Source of the DNA: Erythrobacteraceae bacterium
GTDB taxonomy: Bacteria > Pseudomonadota > Alphaproteobacteria > Sphingomonadales > Sphingomonadaceae
NCBI GenBank assembly: GCA_947479055.1
Contig: CANJYE010000009.1
Span: forward strand, 1-64,000
Length of the DNA stretch: 64,000 nucleotides
Direction of reading: 5' to 3'
How positions within the stretch are numbered: the stretch's first letter is position 1; each line of letters starts with the position of its first letter. Of the stretch, positions 33,215-40,653 are shown one piece after another. Made by a program: the position numbers and the translations under genes. Below the pieces are notes generated by a model. It saw nothing but the letters and a program-made list of their open reading frames with translations, was not told where the DNA came from and ran no database searches.

Positions 33215-34129
33215 CTAAGGCCCGATTTCGGTCAGCTGCCGGTCAACCTCCTCGTCAAGCCCGGCGAATGCCTCCTTCAGCCAGGTGATCAGCGCATCGA
33301 GGCTGGCGGAAGGCAGCCGGTCGGCACGCCAGGCGGCGCTGATCGACCAGTAGTGGTCGCTTTCATATTCCGGCAGGATGCGGACCAGCCGCCCCGAACG
33401 CAATTCGTCGATCATCGCCCAGACCGGCCGCAGCGCGATGCCCATGCCGGCGGTGGCAAAGGCACCGGGCAGTTCGCCGGAATTAGTGATGAATAAGGTC
33501 TTGCCGTGATAGCTGCAGGTGCCGTCCGGCCCTTTCAGTTGCCACGGAAACGATACCGGGGAGGCAAGGATATCATGCTGGTCGAGCTCGTCTGGATGCG
33601 ACGGAACACCGCGGCGGGCGATATATTCGGGCGAAGCGCAAAGAATCCGCCGGTCTGAAGCCAATCGTTCCACCACCACCCCCTGCCACGATGGCGGGGC
33701 GAAAGTGACCTCCACGTCGATCCGGCTAGTCAGCAGGTCGAGCGGCTTGTCCTCGACGATGATATTGACGCGCAGATCCGGGTAGCGCTGAATGAACGGC
33801 CCCAGCATCCTGGCCAGCAGGACGCGGCCCAGGGAATTGATCGTGCCGATCCGCAATTCGCCAGTCAGCTTGCCTGTGCGCGAGGTGAAGCGCGATTCTG
33901 CCTCCTTCGCGGCGGCTATGACCGGGGCGATTTCCTCGTAGAACGACTGGCCTTCCTTGGTGGTGAAAAGCTTGCGGGTGGTGCGGTGGAGCAGCCTGGC
34001 CCCCAGCCGTTCTTCCAGCCGGGCAAGCCGCTTGGACACTGCCGGGCGCGACAGGTTCATCCGCCGGGCAACCGCCGACATGGAGCCTTCCTCGACGATC
34101 GAGACGAACAGTTCGTAATCGGGGTTCAT
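33215..34129 (-). CDS. LysR-family transcriptional regulator
   Basis: 304 residues. Winged helix at the N-terminus (YELFVSIVEEGSMSAVARRM, then LSRPAVSKRLARLEERLGAR), followed by a periplasmic-binding-protein-like effector domain (GELRIGTINSLGRVLLARML). Start at ATG 34129, where the family begins. Divergent from the secreted beta-propeller at 34283 with a 153-base gap, so that gene is the likely target; neighbouring catabolic operons may also respond. Confidence 0.87.
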   Translation of the reverse strand: MNPDYELFVSIVEEGSMSAVARRMNLSRPAVSKRLARLEERLGARLLHRTTRKLFTTKEGQSFYEEIAPVIAAAKEAESRFTSRTGKLTGELRIGTINSLGRVLLARMLGPFIQRYPDLRVNIIVEDKPLDLLTSRIDVEVTFAPPSWQGVVVERLASDRRILCASPEYIARRGVPSHPDELDQHDILASPVSFPWQLKGPDGTCSYHGKTLFITNSGELPGAFATAGMGIALRPVWAMIDELRSGRLVRILPEYESDHYWSISAAWRADRLPSASLDALITWLKEAFAGLDEEVDRQLTEIGP

Positions 34130-34282
34130 GATGCAAAGTCTCTCGCTGGACGGTTGCAAGCCTAGACAATTGGTAACGTCAGGGAAACACTGCGGGAAGA
34201 AATTTGCATCTAGCGTCAGCTGATTGCGCCCGATAGTCTGCCTGGCGACAGGGCGGGGAACGCCAGTGGGAGAGATATCGGC

Positions 34283-35410
34283 ATGAACAGGCAGGCAGCA
34301 CGCGCAATTTTTGCATCGATGGCGACACTGGCCGCCATGGCGTTGGCGCAGCCGGCCCACGCGGCAGCAAAGGACATCACGGTCGATGAAATCCCGCTTG
34401 GCGTCAGGGCCGACGGGGTGTGCAACGTCCATACCACCGATCCCGCGCTGGATCCGGAACATGGCAAGGACAAGGTGCTGTGGTTTATCGAGGCGGGGGC
34501 AAAGCGGATCGGGCGGATCGATCTGGTCACCGGTGAAGTCACCAGGTTCGACATGCCCAAGGTCACCCCGGTCGGCTACACCACCGACAGTCTGGATTCG
34601 CTTCCCGGCAATGACTCGGTCCATGGCCCCTGCGACCTGATTGTCACCAAGGACGGCACGCTGTGGTTCAACTACCAGGCGGCCAATGCCATCGGCACCA
34701 TGGAAACCAAAGCGCCCTACACCATCAAGCTGCTGGATATCCCGACGCCCAAATCGCTGCCAATGGCGATGCAACTGGGCGCGGATGGCAATATCTATGT
34801 CGAGCTGACGGCGGTCGACAAGATCGCCCGGATCAACCCCGTAACCCGCCAGATTGATGAATTCGCCCTGCCCGGCACCGGCAATTCGCCGATTGGCGGA
34901 ACGGGCTCAGCCAAGGATGGCGCGCACTGGATCATCAACATGCGCAGTAACCAGCTGGTCCGGTTCGATTACAAGACCCAGGCGATGGAAACCTACGCCA
35001 TCCCCACCGCCAATGCGCAGCCCTTCGTCATCCGGGCCTATGACGACGGGCTGTGGTTCACCATGTACGGGGCAAATGCCATCGGCCATTTCGACACGGT
35101 AACGAAGACCTTCACCGAGATCCCTGTGCCGACCCCCAATTCCGCGCCTGTCGGGATCATCATGGGGCCGGATGGCGATCTCTATTCCGACCTTGGCGGC
35201 ACCGACAAGATCGCCCGGATCGATCGCAAGACCCGCCGGATCGTGGCAGAATACCCGCTGCCGACGAAAAAGGTCTGGCCGGACGAGATCAAGCAGGGGC
35301 CGGACGGGGCGATCTGGGTGCCGCAATATTTCGGCGGCACCATCGCCCGGCTGTGGCTGTCCTCCTTCGGCAAGGACCCCGGTTACCCGCAGAAGCCGAA
35401 GAAGAAGTGA
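34283..35410 (+). CDS. Exported virginiamycin-B-lyase-like beta-propeller
   Basis: 375 residues with an N-terminal signal peptide (basic start, ATLAAMALAQPAHA, cleavage after AHA). The mature part has repeated propeller blades such as RIGRIDLVTGEVTRFDMPK and KIARINPVTRQIDEFALPG, and GPDGAIWVPQYFGGTIAR. Similar to Vgb and other streptogramin-lyase-like or lactonase propellers; the lyase active residues cannot be confirmed by eye. Periplasmic. Divergent from a LysR gene that may regulate it. Confidence 0.75.
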   Translation: MNRQAARAIFASMATLAAMALAQPAHAAAKDITVDEIPLGVRADGVCNVHTTDPALDPEHGKDKVLWFIEAGAKRIGRIDLVTGEVTRFDMPKVTPVGYTTDSLDSLPGNDSVHGPCDLIVTKDGTLWFNYQAANAIGTMETKAPYTIKLLDIPTPKSLPMAMQLGADGNIYVELTAVDKIARINPVTRQIDEFALPGTGNSPIGGTGSAKDGAHWIINMRSNQLVRFDYKTQAMETYAIPTANAQPFVIRAYDDGLWFTMYGANAIGHFDTVTKTFTEIPVPTPNSAPVGIIMGPDGDLYSDLGGTDKIARIDRKTRRIVAEYPLPTKKVWPDEIKQGPDGAIWVPQYFGGTIARLWLSSFGKDPGYPQKPKKK

Positions 35411-35411
35411 G

Positions 35412-36521
35412 CTAAAGCACCGCGATCCTGTTCGCGTTGACGAAGTCCCAGTCGATGGCGAGGCCATGGCCCGGCCCCTCGGGGGCGTGGACATAGCCTT
35501 CGCTGTCGATGTGGAGCCATTCGGTGGTGGCATAGCGAACATTGGCTTCGGGCACGAACTGTTCCCAATATTCGGTGTTCTTCAGGCTCAGCGCCACTTG
35601 CAGATTGGCCGCGTCCAGCATCGGGTTGGGGTTGGTGTGCACTTCGCAGTTGAGCCCGAAGGCTTCGGCCAGTGTCGCGATCTTCTTGGTCTGCATCACG
35701 CCGTATTTCAGGCTGACATCCGCGCGCACCACCTGCACCGCGCCGCACTTGATGAATTCGGCGCTGGAATAGAGCCCGCCCTCGTTGTTCTCCAGCCCGC
35801 AGATCGGGATATCGAGCTTGGCGGACAGCGTGCGGTAATTTTCGAGCAGATATTCGCGCATCGGCTCCTCGAACCAGCGGAAGCCCATTTCCTGCAAGGC
35901 GCGGCCGACGGTCAGCGCCTGGTGCAGGTCATAGGCGGAAACGGCATCGAACATCAGGGTGAAATCATCGCCCACCGCCTTGCGCACTGCCGCGCAGGCG
36001 GCGATGTCGGCTTTGGGATTACCCTTGGAAAACAGCTTGTAGCCGTGGAAATTGCGCTCCTTGTAGCGGATCGCATCCTCGGCATATTCCTCCGGGGTCG
36101 GCTTGGCGAAGGAACTGGCATAGACCGGCAGCTTGCTGCGATAGCGGCCGAGGATGGTGGCAATCGGCTTGCCCAGGATCTTGCCGAACAGGTCCCACAG
36201 CGCCACGTCGATCGTGCCGATGGCGAATTGCGGGGCGAACCACAGCCGTTGCAGTTCCCACATGTCCTGCCACAGCGCTTCCATGGATTCGGGATCGCGC
36301 CCGATCAGCGCCGGCTTGATATTGTTGGCGAGGTAATGGGCCATGCCCATCCCCCCGCCAAGCGAGATGCTTTCCCCGACAAAGCCCTCGTCGGTGAAAA
36401 TCTGCACCGCGACGCTTTCCGACAGCAGTGACTGCACGGAAAAGCCCTTCACCATCACCGATTTGGCATCGGGCGGGGAGGGGCGGCGGAAGGCGGTCAG
36501 CCTGACATCGGTGATCTTCAT
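35412..36521 (-). CDS. Mandelate racemase/muconate lactonizing (enolase superfamily) enzyme
   Basis: 369 residues. The capping domain is followed by the barrel with metal ligands Asp (LMFDAVSAYD), Glu (RWFEEPM) and Glu (ICGLENNEGG), and a His in CEVHTNPNP. Lysine on strand two appears in FHGYKLFSKG. Predicted dehydratase, racemase or cycloisomerase of a carboxylate; the set of acid/base residues does not settle which. It precedes nothing further downstream and follows a VOC gene on the minus strand, 34 bases apart. Confidence 0.83.
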   Translation of the reverse strand: MKITDVRLTAFRRPSPPDAKSVMVKGFSVQSLLSESVAVQIFTDEGFVGESISLGGGMGMAHYLANNIKPALIGRDPESMEALWQDMWELQRLWFAPQFAIGTIDVALWDLFGKILGKPIATILGRYRSKLPVYASSFAKPTPEEYAEDAIRYKERNFHGYKLFSKGNPKADIAACAAVRKAVGDDFTLMFDAVSAYDLHQALTVGRALQEMGFRWFEEPMREYLLENYRTLSAKLDIPICGLENNEGGLYSSAEFIKCGAVQVVRADVSLKYGVMQTKKIATLAEAFGLNCEVHTNPNPMLDAANLQVALSLKNTEYWEQFVPEANVRYATTEWLHIDSEGYVHAPEGPGHGLAIDWDFVNANRIAVL

Positions 36522-36555
36522 CGGGTCGCTCCGGAAATGCAGGGTGGGCGGCGGC

Positions 36556-37071
36556 TCAGACCTTGCGGACCGGATCGCTCCCGTCCCAGTCGATCGCGGC
36601 CACCCGGATCTGCTCGAACAGCGCCTTCACGTCCTCGTTGTGCTCCAGCACCTCGGTCATGCAGCCGATCCGGGCGCGGGTGTCGAAATAGCCGAGCCGC
36701 ATCGCCCCATAGCTGGCTTCGGACACCACTGCGGCATCGATCGCCGCAAAGTGGCGCAGTTCGGCATCGTAATCGTCCGACCAGTAGGCCACGTGGTGAA
36801 ACGCGGTCGCGCCGGCCGGCACGCTGTCGCGATAGACGTTGGGTTCGGCGCTGAGCGGCTGGATCAGCTCGATCTGGAGATCGCCGGCCTGGGCCATGGC
36901 CGCGTGCATCTTGAGGAACGCGGGCGCGCCGCGATAGCGCGGATTTTGCGGCTCCACCCCTTCCATCATGTAGAACGGGCCGCAGCCCATGGACTTCTGC
37001 CACTCCGGCATCGCGGCGGTGATATCGGGAACGACGAAGCAGATCTGGAAGACATTCTTGTATCCGAACAT
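36556..37071 (-). CDS. VOC family protein (Glyoxalase_4 type), paralogue of 27267
   Basis: 171 residues: FQICFVVPDITAAMPEWQKS, GDLQIELIQPLS, YRDSVPAGATAFHHVAYWSD and GYFDTRARIGCMTEVLEHNE. Lines up segment for segment with the protein at 27267, including AQAGxLQIELI, YRDSVP and FHHxA, so the two share ancestry. Start at ATG 37071; the open frame continues without a better start. It leads the minus-strand pair with the enolase-superfamily enzyme. Confidence 0.77.
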   Translation of the reverse strand: MFGYKNVFQICFVVPDITAAMPEWQKSMGCGPFYMMEGVEPQNPRYRGAPAFLKMHAAMAQAGDLQIELIQPLSAEPNVYRDSVPAGATAFHHVAYWSDDYDAELRHFAAIDAAVVSEASYGAMRLGYFDTRARIGCMTEVLEHNEDVKALFEQIRVAAIDWDGSDPVRKV

Positions 37072-37445
37072 GGCGTGCGACCCTCTGATGGCGGCTGGAA
37101 GGAGAATTGTCGGGCTGGGGCCGTGATGGAGCCGACCGGGAGGGGCCTCTGCTCTGGTCTGTTCCTCTCGATCCGCAAGCTGTGTCTTATGGTGCACTTT
37201 TCAGTTCCGGACTTACAAGTGAATTGAGGCAACTGGAAAGTGGGAAATTGTCGATCAAGAGGTGCTGGCCTGGCAATGTCCTTTGCGAGGTGGAGGATTG
37301 CCCCGGTTGCCGCAATTGTTTCCGTGAGGGAACCACTGTGGTACCGATTGACTGTCTTCCGGAACGAGTCAGACCACGTTAGACAGCCAGGCAATGTCGG
37401 CCCGGCAAGGCGATGGCCACGGGCAGGTAAAACATCTGGAGTGAG
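37072..37445. promoter_or_regulatory. 374-base divergent regulatory region with a long dyad
   Basis: No gene is seen between the divergent VOC and P450 genes. The main structure is an inverted repeat, CACTTTTCAGTT (37195-37206) against AACTGGAAAGTG (37231-37242), 11 of 12 bases complementary. Between the arms lies the smaller dyad ACTTACAAGT (37211-37220). Probably contains promoters in both directions and a regulator site; no convincing -35/-10 pair could be picked. Confidence 0.4.
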
Positions 37446-38705
37446 ATGATGTCCTCGGAAATCAATGGCACGCTTGTCGATCCGGAACTGCGCCGGAACC
37501 CCTATGCCTTCTACCAGGACCTGCGCGACAACCACCCTGTGTGCATCATGCCGCAGACCGATTTCTACATGGTCGCGCGTTACGACCTTGGCGTCGAAGT
37601 GATGAAAAACTTCGAGGATTTCGCCAATTCCTTCCCCGAAGGGCAGACCTCCTTCGTCAATTTCGACCCCGAGGCCGACGCGCTGCTGGCGGAAGTGGGC
37701 TATGGCCGCCGCGTGCCGACGGTAGTGTTCAGCGATCCCCCGCTCCACACCAAATGGCGCAAGGTCGTCAGCCATCTGCTGAAGCCTTCGGTCGTCAAGG
37801 GGATGGAAGGCAAGGTCATCGAGATCGTCAATCTCCTGCTCTCCCAGATCAAGGGCGACGGGGTGCACGATCTGGTCCAGGCGGTGTTCGTGCCGTTGCC
37901 GATGTATATGCTGGCCGACTGGATCGGGATCGATCGCGATGATTACCCCCGGTTCAAGCGCTGGTCACTGGCCGCCAACTACACGCTCCAGCCGCCGCTC
38001 TCCAAGGAGACGCGGTTGGAATATGCCCGCACCATCGCCGAGATGCAGCACTATCTGGTGGGGATGATGGAGGACCGCCGCAAGAACCCGCGCGAGGACA
38101 TGATCAGCTACCTGCTGGAAGTGAAGCTGGGCGACGAGCGGCCACTGACCGACAAGGAAATCCTCTCGCTGCTGGAAACGCTGCTGGTGGCGGGCAACGA
38201 GACGACGACCAACGCCATGGGCAACGCGCTGCTGCTGCTGACCCAGGACAAGGCGCTGGAAGCGCGGCTGCGGGCCGATCCCGAACTGATCCATCCCTTC
38301 GTGGAAGAAGCGCTGCGGCTCGAAACCTCGGTCACCGGCGTGTTCCGCCGCGCGGTGCGCGATGTACAGGTGGGCGACGTGCTGATCCCGGAAGGCTCCA
38401 AGGTGTTCGTCAGCCTCGCCGCCGGCGATCGCGACGAGCGGCACTTCGAGGATGCCGACAAGGTCAGGCTCGACCGGCCCCGGATGCGCGATCACATCGC
38501 TTTCGGCCACGGCTATCACAATTGCATCGGCAAGGATCTGGCGCGGCTGGAGATGGTCAATTTCTTCAAGGTGTTCTTCGAGACGTTCGAGAGCTTCGAA
38601 CTGACCGTCCCACTCAGCGAAGTGAAGTATCACCCCCTGATGGGCCTGAAGGGTCTGTCCGAAATGCCACTGCGGCTGGTTCACGCGAAGGAGAAGGCGG
38701 CATGA
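37446..38705 (+). CDS. Cytochrome P450
   Basis: 419 residues, soluble bacterial class I type. I-helix oxygen-binding motif LLVAGNETTTNA, ExxR in VEEALRLET, and haem-ligand loop FGHGYHNCIGKDLAR with Cys360. No membrane anchor. Needs a ferredoxin and reductase; an adrenodoxin-type ferredoxin is at 4817. First gene of an operon with overlapping junctions: EthD-like protein, acyl-CoA synthetase and KstD-like dehydrogenase, which suggests hydroxylation then CoA activation and desaturation of a ring acid. ATG at 37449 is an alternative start. Confidence 0.88.
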   Translation: MMSSEINGTLVDPELRRNPYAFYQDLRDNHPVCIMPQTDFYMVARYDLGVEVMKNFEDFANSFPEGQTSFVNFDPEADALLAEVGYGRRVPTVVFSDPPLHTKWRKVVSHLLKPSVVKGMEGKVIEIVNLLLSQIKGDGVHDLVQAVFVPLPMYMLADWIGIDRDDYPRFKRWSLAANYTLQPPLSKETRLEYARTIAEMQHYLVGMMEDRRKNPREDMISYLLEVKLGDERPLTDKEILSLLETLLVAGNETTTNAMGNALLLLTQDKALEARLRADPELIHPFVEEALRLETSVTGVFRRAVRDVQVGDVLIPEGSKVFVSLAAGDRDERHFEDADKVRLDRPRMRDHIAFGHGYHNCIGKDLARLEMVNFFKVFFETFESFELTVPLSEVKYHPLMGLKGLSEMPLRLVHAKEKAA

Positions 38706-38992
38706 TATTTCATGTGACCGTCAAGCTCAAGACCGGGGCGTCCTTCGGCAAGTACAAGGCCACGGTGCGCGACTGCAAGGCGATCTTCGGCAAGCATGGC
38801 TGGAAGTTGCTCGCCAGCTACGCCACGGTGGTCGGGCGGACCAACACCTATGTGAATGTGTGGGACGTGCCCTCGCAGGAAGCGGTGCAGGCCGGAATGT
38901 TCGATCCGGGGCTGGCCGATGTCGTGCCCCGGGTGCGCGAACTGGTGGAAGAGGAAGTGACCAGCCTGATGATGGCCTACACGGTCGACTGA
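38702..38992 (+). CDS. Small NIPSNAP/EthD-like alpha-beta barrel protein
   Basis: 96 residues: a first strand IFHVTVKLKTGASFGKYKAT, then KLLASYATVVGRTNTYVNVW, and a helix VPRVRELVEEEVTSLMMAYT. Pattern of the dimeric alpha/beta barrel superfamily (NIPSNAP or EthD relatives). Starts on an ATGA overlap with the P450 stop, and its own stop overlaps the CoA synthetase start, so its synthesis is tied to both. Role unknown; perhaps an accessory to the P450, as EthD is in ether degradation. Confidence 0.6.
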   Translation: MIFHVTVKLKTGASFGKYKATVRDCKAIFGKHGWKLLASYATVVGRTNTYVNVWDVPSQEAVQAGMFDPGLADVVPRVRELVEEEVTSLMMAYTVD

Positions 38993-40653
38993 TGGCACGC
39001 GACAACTCCGAACTCGCCGGCAAGGTCCCCTCCACCCGCTATGCGGGGCCGGAACGCGACACCGTGCTGGCGGCGCTCGCCCGCGCAGTCGCCTCCGCGC
39101 CAGACCAGTGCTTCCTCGATTTCGAGGGCGACAGGCACGGCTACGCGCAATTCGATGCGATGGCCCGCTCGCTCGCCGCCGCCTTCCGCGCCTTCGGCAT
39201 CGGCAGCGAGGAGGGCGATGCCGTTTCGGCGATGATCGACAACAATGCCGATGCCCTGCACGTCTGGTTTGCCGCCAACATGGCCGGAGCGATGTGGGCG
39301 CCGGTCAACACCGCGCTGCGCCGCGATTTCCTCGCTTCGCAGCTGGCCGACACCGGCAGCCGGCTGGTGGTGGTGGAACAGCACCTGTTCGAACGGATCG
39401 CCGAAGTCGCTGCCGATCTGCCCCGGCTGGAAGTGGTGCTGGTGCGCGGAAGCGCTCCGGTAACGGCCATCGGCAAGGTCCGGGTCGAAAGCCTCGACGC
39501 CCATCGCGCCACCGCGCCGCTGGCGCTGGTGGCCAGCCCCGATCCGGCCGACATCGCCTGCATCCTCTATACCTCCGGCACCACCGGCCCGTCCAAGGGT
39601 TGCCTGATCAGCCACAATTACATCCTCCACATGGCCCGGCAGGTGATCCAGACCACGCCGGTTTATGAAGGCGATGTCACCTGGACGCCGATGCCGCTGT
39701 TCCACATCGGCGCGCTGACCGGCGCGATCCTGCCTGCACTGCTGTTGCAGGAAACGGCGGCGGTGGCCCCGCGCTTTTCCGTTTCCGGCTTCTGGGGCGA
39801 GATCGAGCGTTCCGGCGCGCGGGTGGCCTATGTGCTGGCCAGCATGATCCCGTTGATCGCCAGCGCGCCCGACAGCGAAGAGATGAAGCGCTGCTTTGGC
39901 CAGATCCATTCGGTCTGGGGCCTGCCATTCTCACCCGAACTCAAGCGGGCGTGGCAGGAACGCTTCGGGGTGAAGTGGATCAATTGCTACGGCTTCGGCC
40001 AGACCGAGGGCGGCAAGATCTGCACCGTCATTCCGGGCGAGCCGCTGCCGCCCGAAACCTCGCAGGGGCGCGTGGCGGACGAGTTCGAATGCATCATCGC
40101 CGACGATCTCGGCAACGAACTGCCGCGCGGGACGGTGGGCGAAGTGCTTTATCGCCCGAAGAAGCCCGACATCATGTTCAGCGGCTACTGGCACAGGCCT
40201 GAAGCCACCGCCGAAGTCTGGCGCAATCTGTGGATGCACAGCGGCGATCTGGGCAGACTGGAAGAGGCAGGCTGGTTCAGCTTCGTCGGGCGCAAGAAGG
40301 ATTCGATCCGCCGCCGGGGCGAGAATATCTCCACTTTCGAGTGTGAAATGGTGCTGTCCCGGCATACCGCACTCAAGGAAGCGGTGGTCCATGCCGTGCC
40401 TTCGCCGCTGGGTGAGGACGATGTGAAGGTCACCGCGATCCTGCGCGAGGACGTGACGCTTTCGGAACGCGAATTGTGCGACTGGTGCATCGAGAATTTC
40501 CCCTGGTTCGCGGTGCCGCGCTATTACGAATTCCGTGACGATCTGCCCCGCACCACCACCGGCAAACCGCTGAAATATGTGTTGCGCGATGAAGGCTGCA
40601 CGCCTGATACATGGGACATGGAAGCAGCGGGCGTGAAGGTGCCGAGACGATGA
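38992..40653 (+). CDS. Acyl-CoA synthetase (AMP-binding, CaiC-like)
   Basis: 553 residues. ATP/AMP signature LYTSGTTGPSKGCLIS (about 193-203), a second motif YGFGQTEGGK, WMHSGDLGRLEEAGWFSFVG, and the C-terminal hinge RKKDSIRRRGENIS with catalytic lysine in TTTGKPLKYVLR. Activates a carboxylic acid to its CoA thioester. Close to crotonobetaine/carnitine-CoA ligase-type enzymes in layout. Start overlaps the previous stop (TGATG) and its stop overlaps the next start (ATGA). Confidence 0.86.
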   Translation: MARDNSELAGKVPSTRYAGPERDTVLAALARAVASAPDQCFLDFEGDRHGYAQFDAMARSLAAAFRAFGIGSEEGDAVSAMIDNNADALHVWFAANMAGAMWAPVNTALRRDFLASQLADTGSRLVVVEQHLFERIAEVAADLPRLEVVLVRGSAPVTAIGKVRVESLDAHRATAPLALVASPDPADIACILYTSGTTGPSKGCLISHNYILHMARQVIQTTPVYEGDVTWTPMPLFHIGALTGAILPALLLQETAAVAPRFSVSGFWGEIERSGARVAYVLASMIPLIASAPDSEEMKRCFGQIHSVWGLPFSPELKRAWQERFGVKWINCYGFGQTEGGKICTVIPGEPLPPETSQGRVADEFECIIADDLGNELPRGTVGEVLYRPKKPDIMFSGYWHRPEATAEVWRNLWMHSGDLGRLEEAGWFSFVGRKKDSIRRRGENISTFECEMVLSRHTALKEAVVHAVPSPLGEDDVKVTAILREDVTLSERELCDWCIENFPWFAVPRYYEFRDDLPRTTTGKPLKYVLRDEGCTPDTWDMEAAGVKVPRR

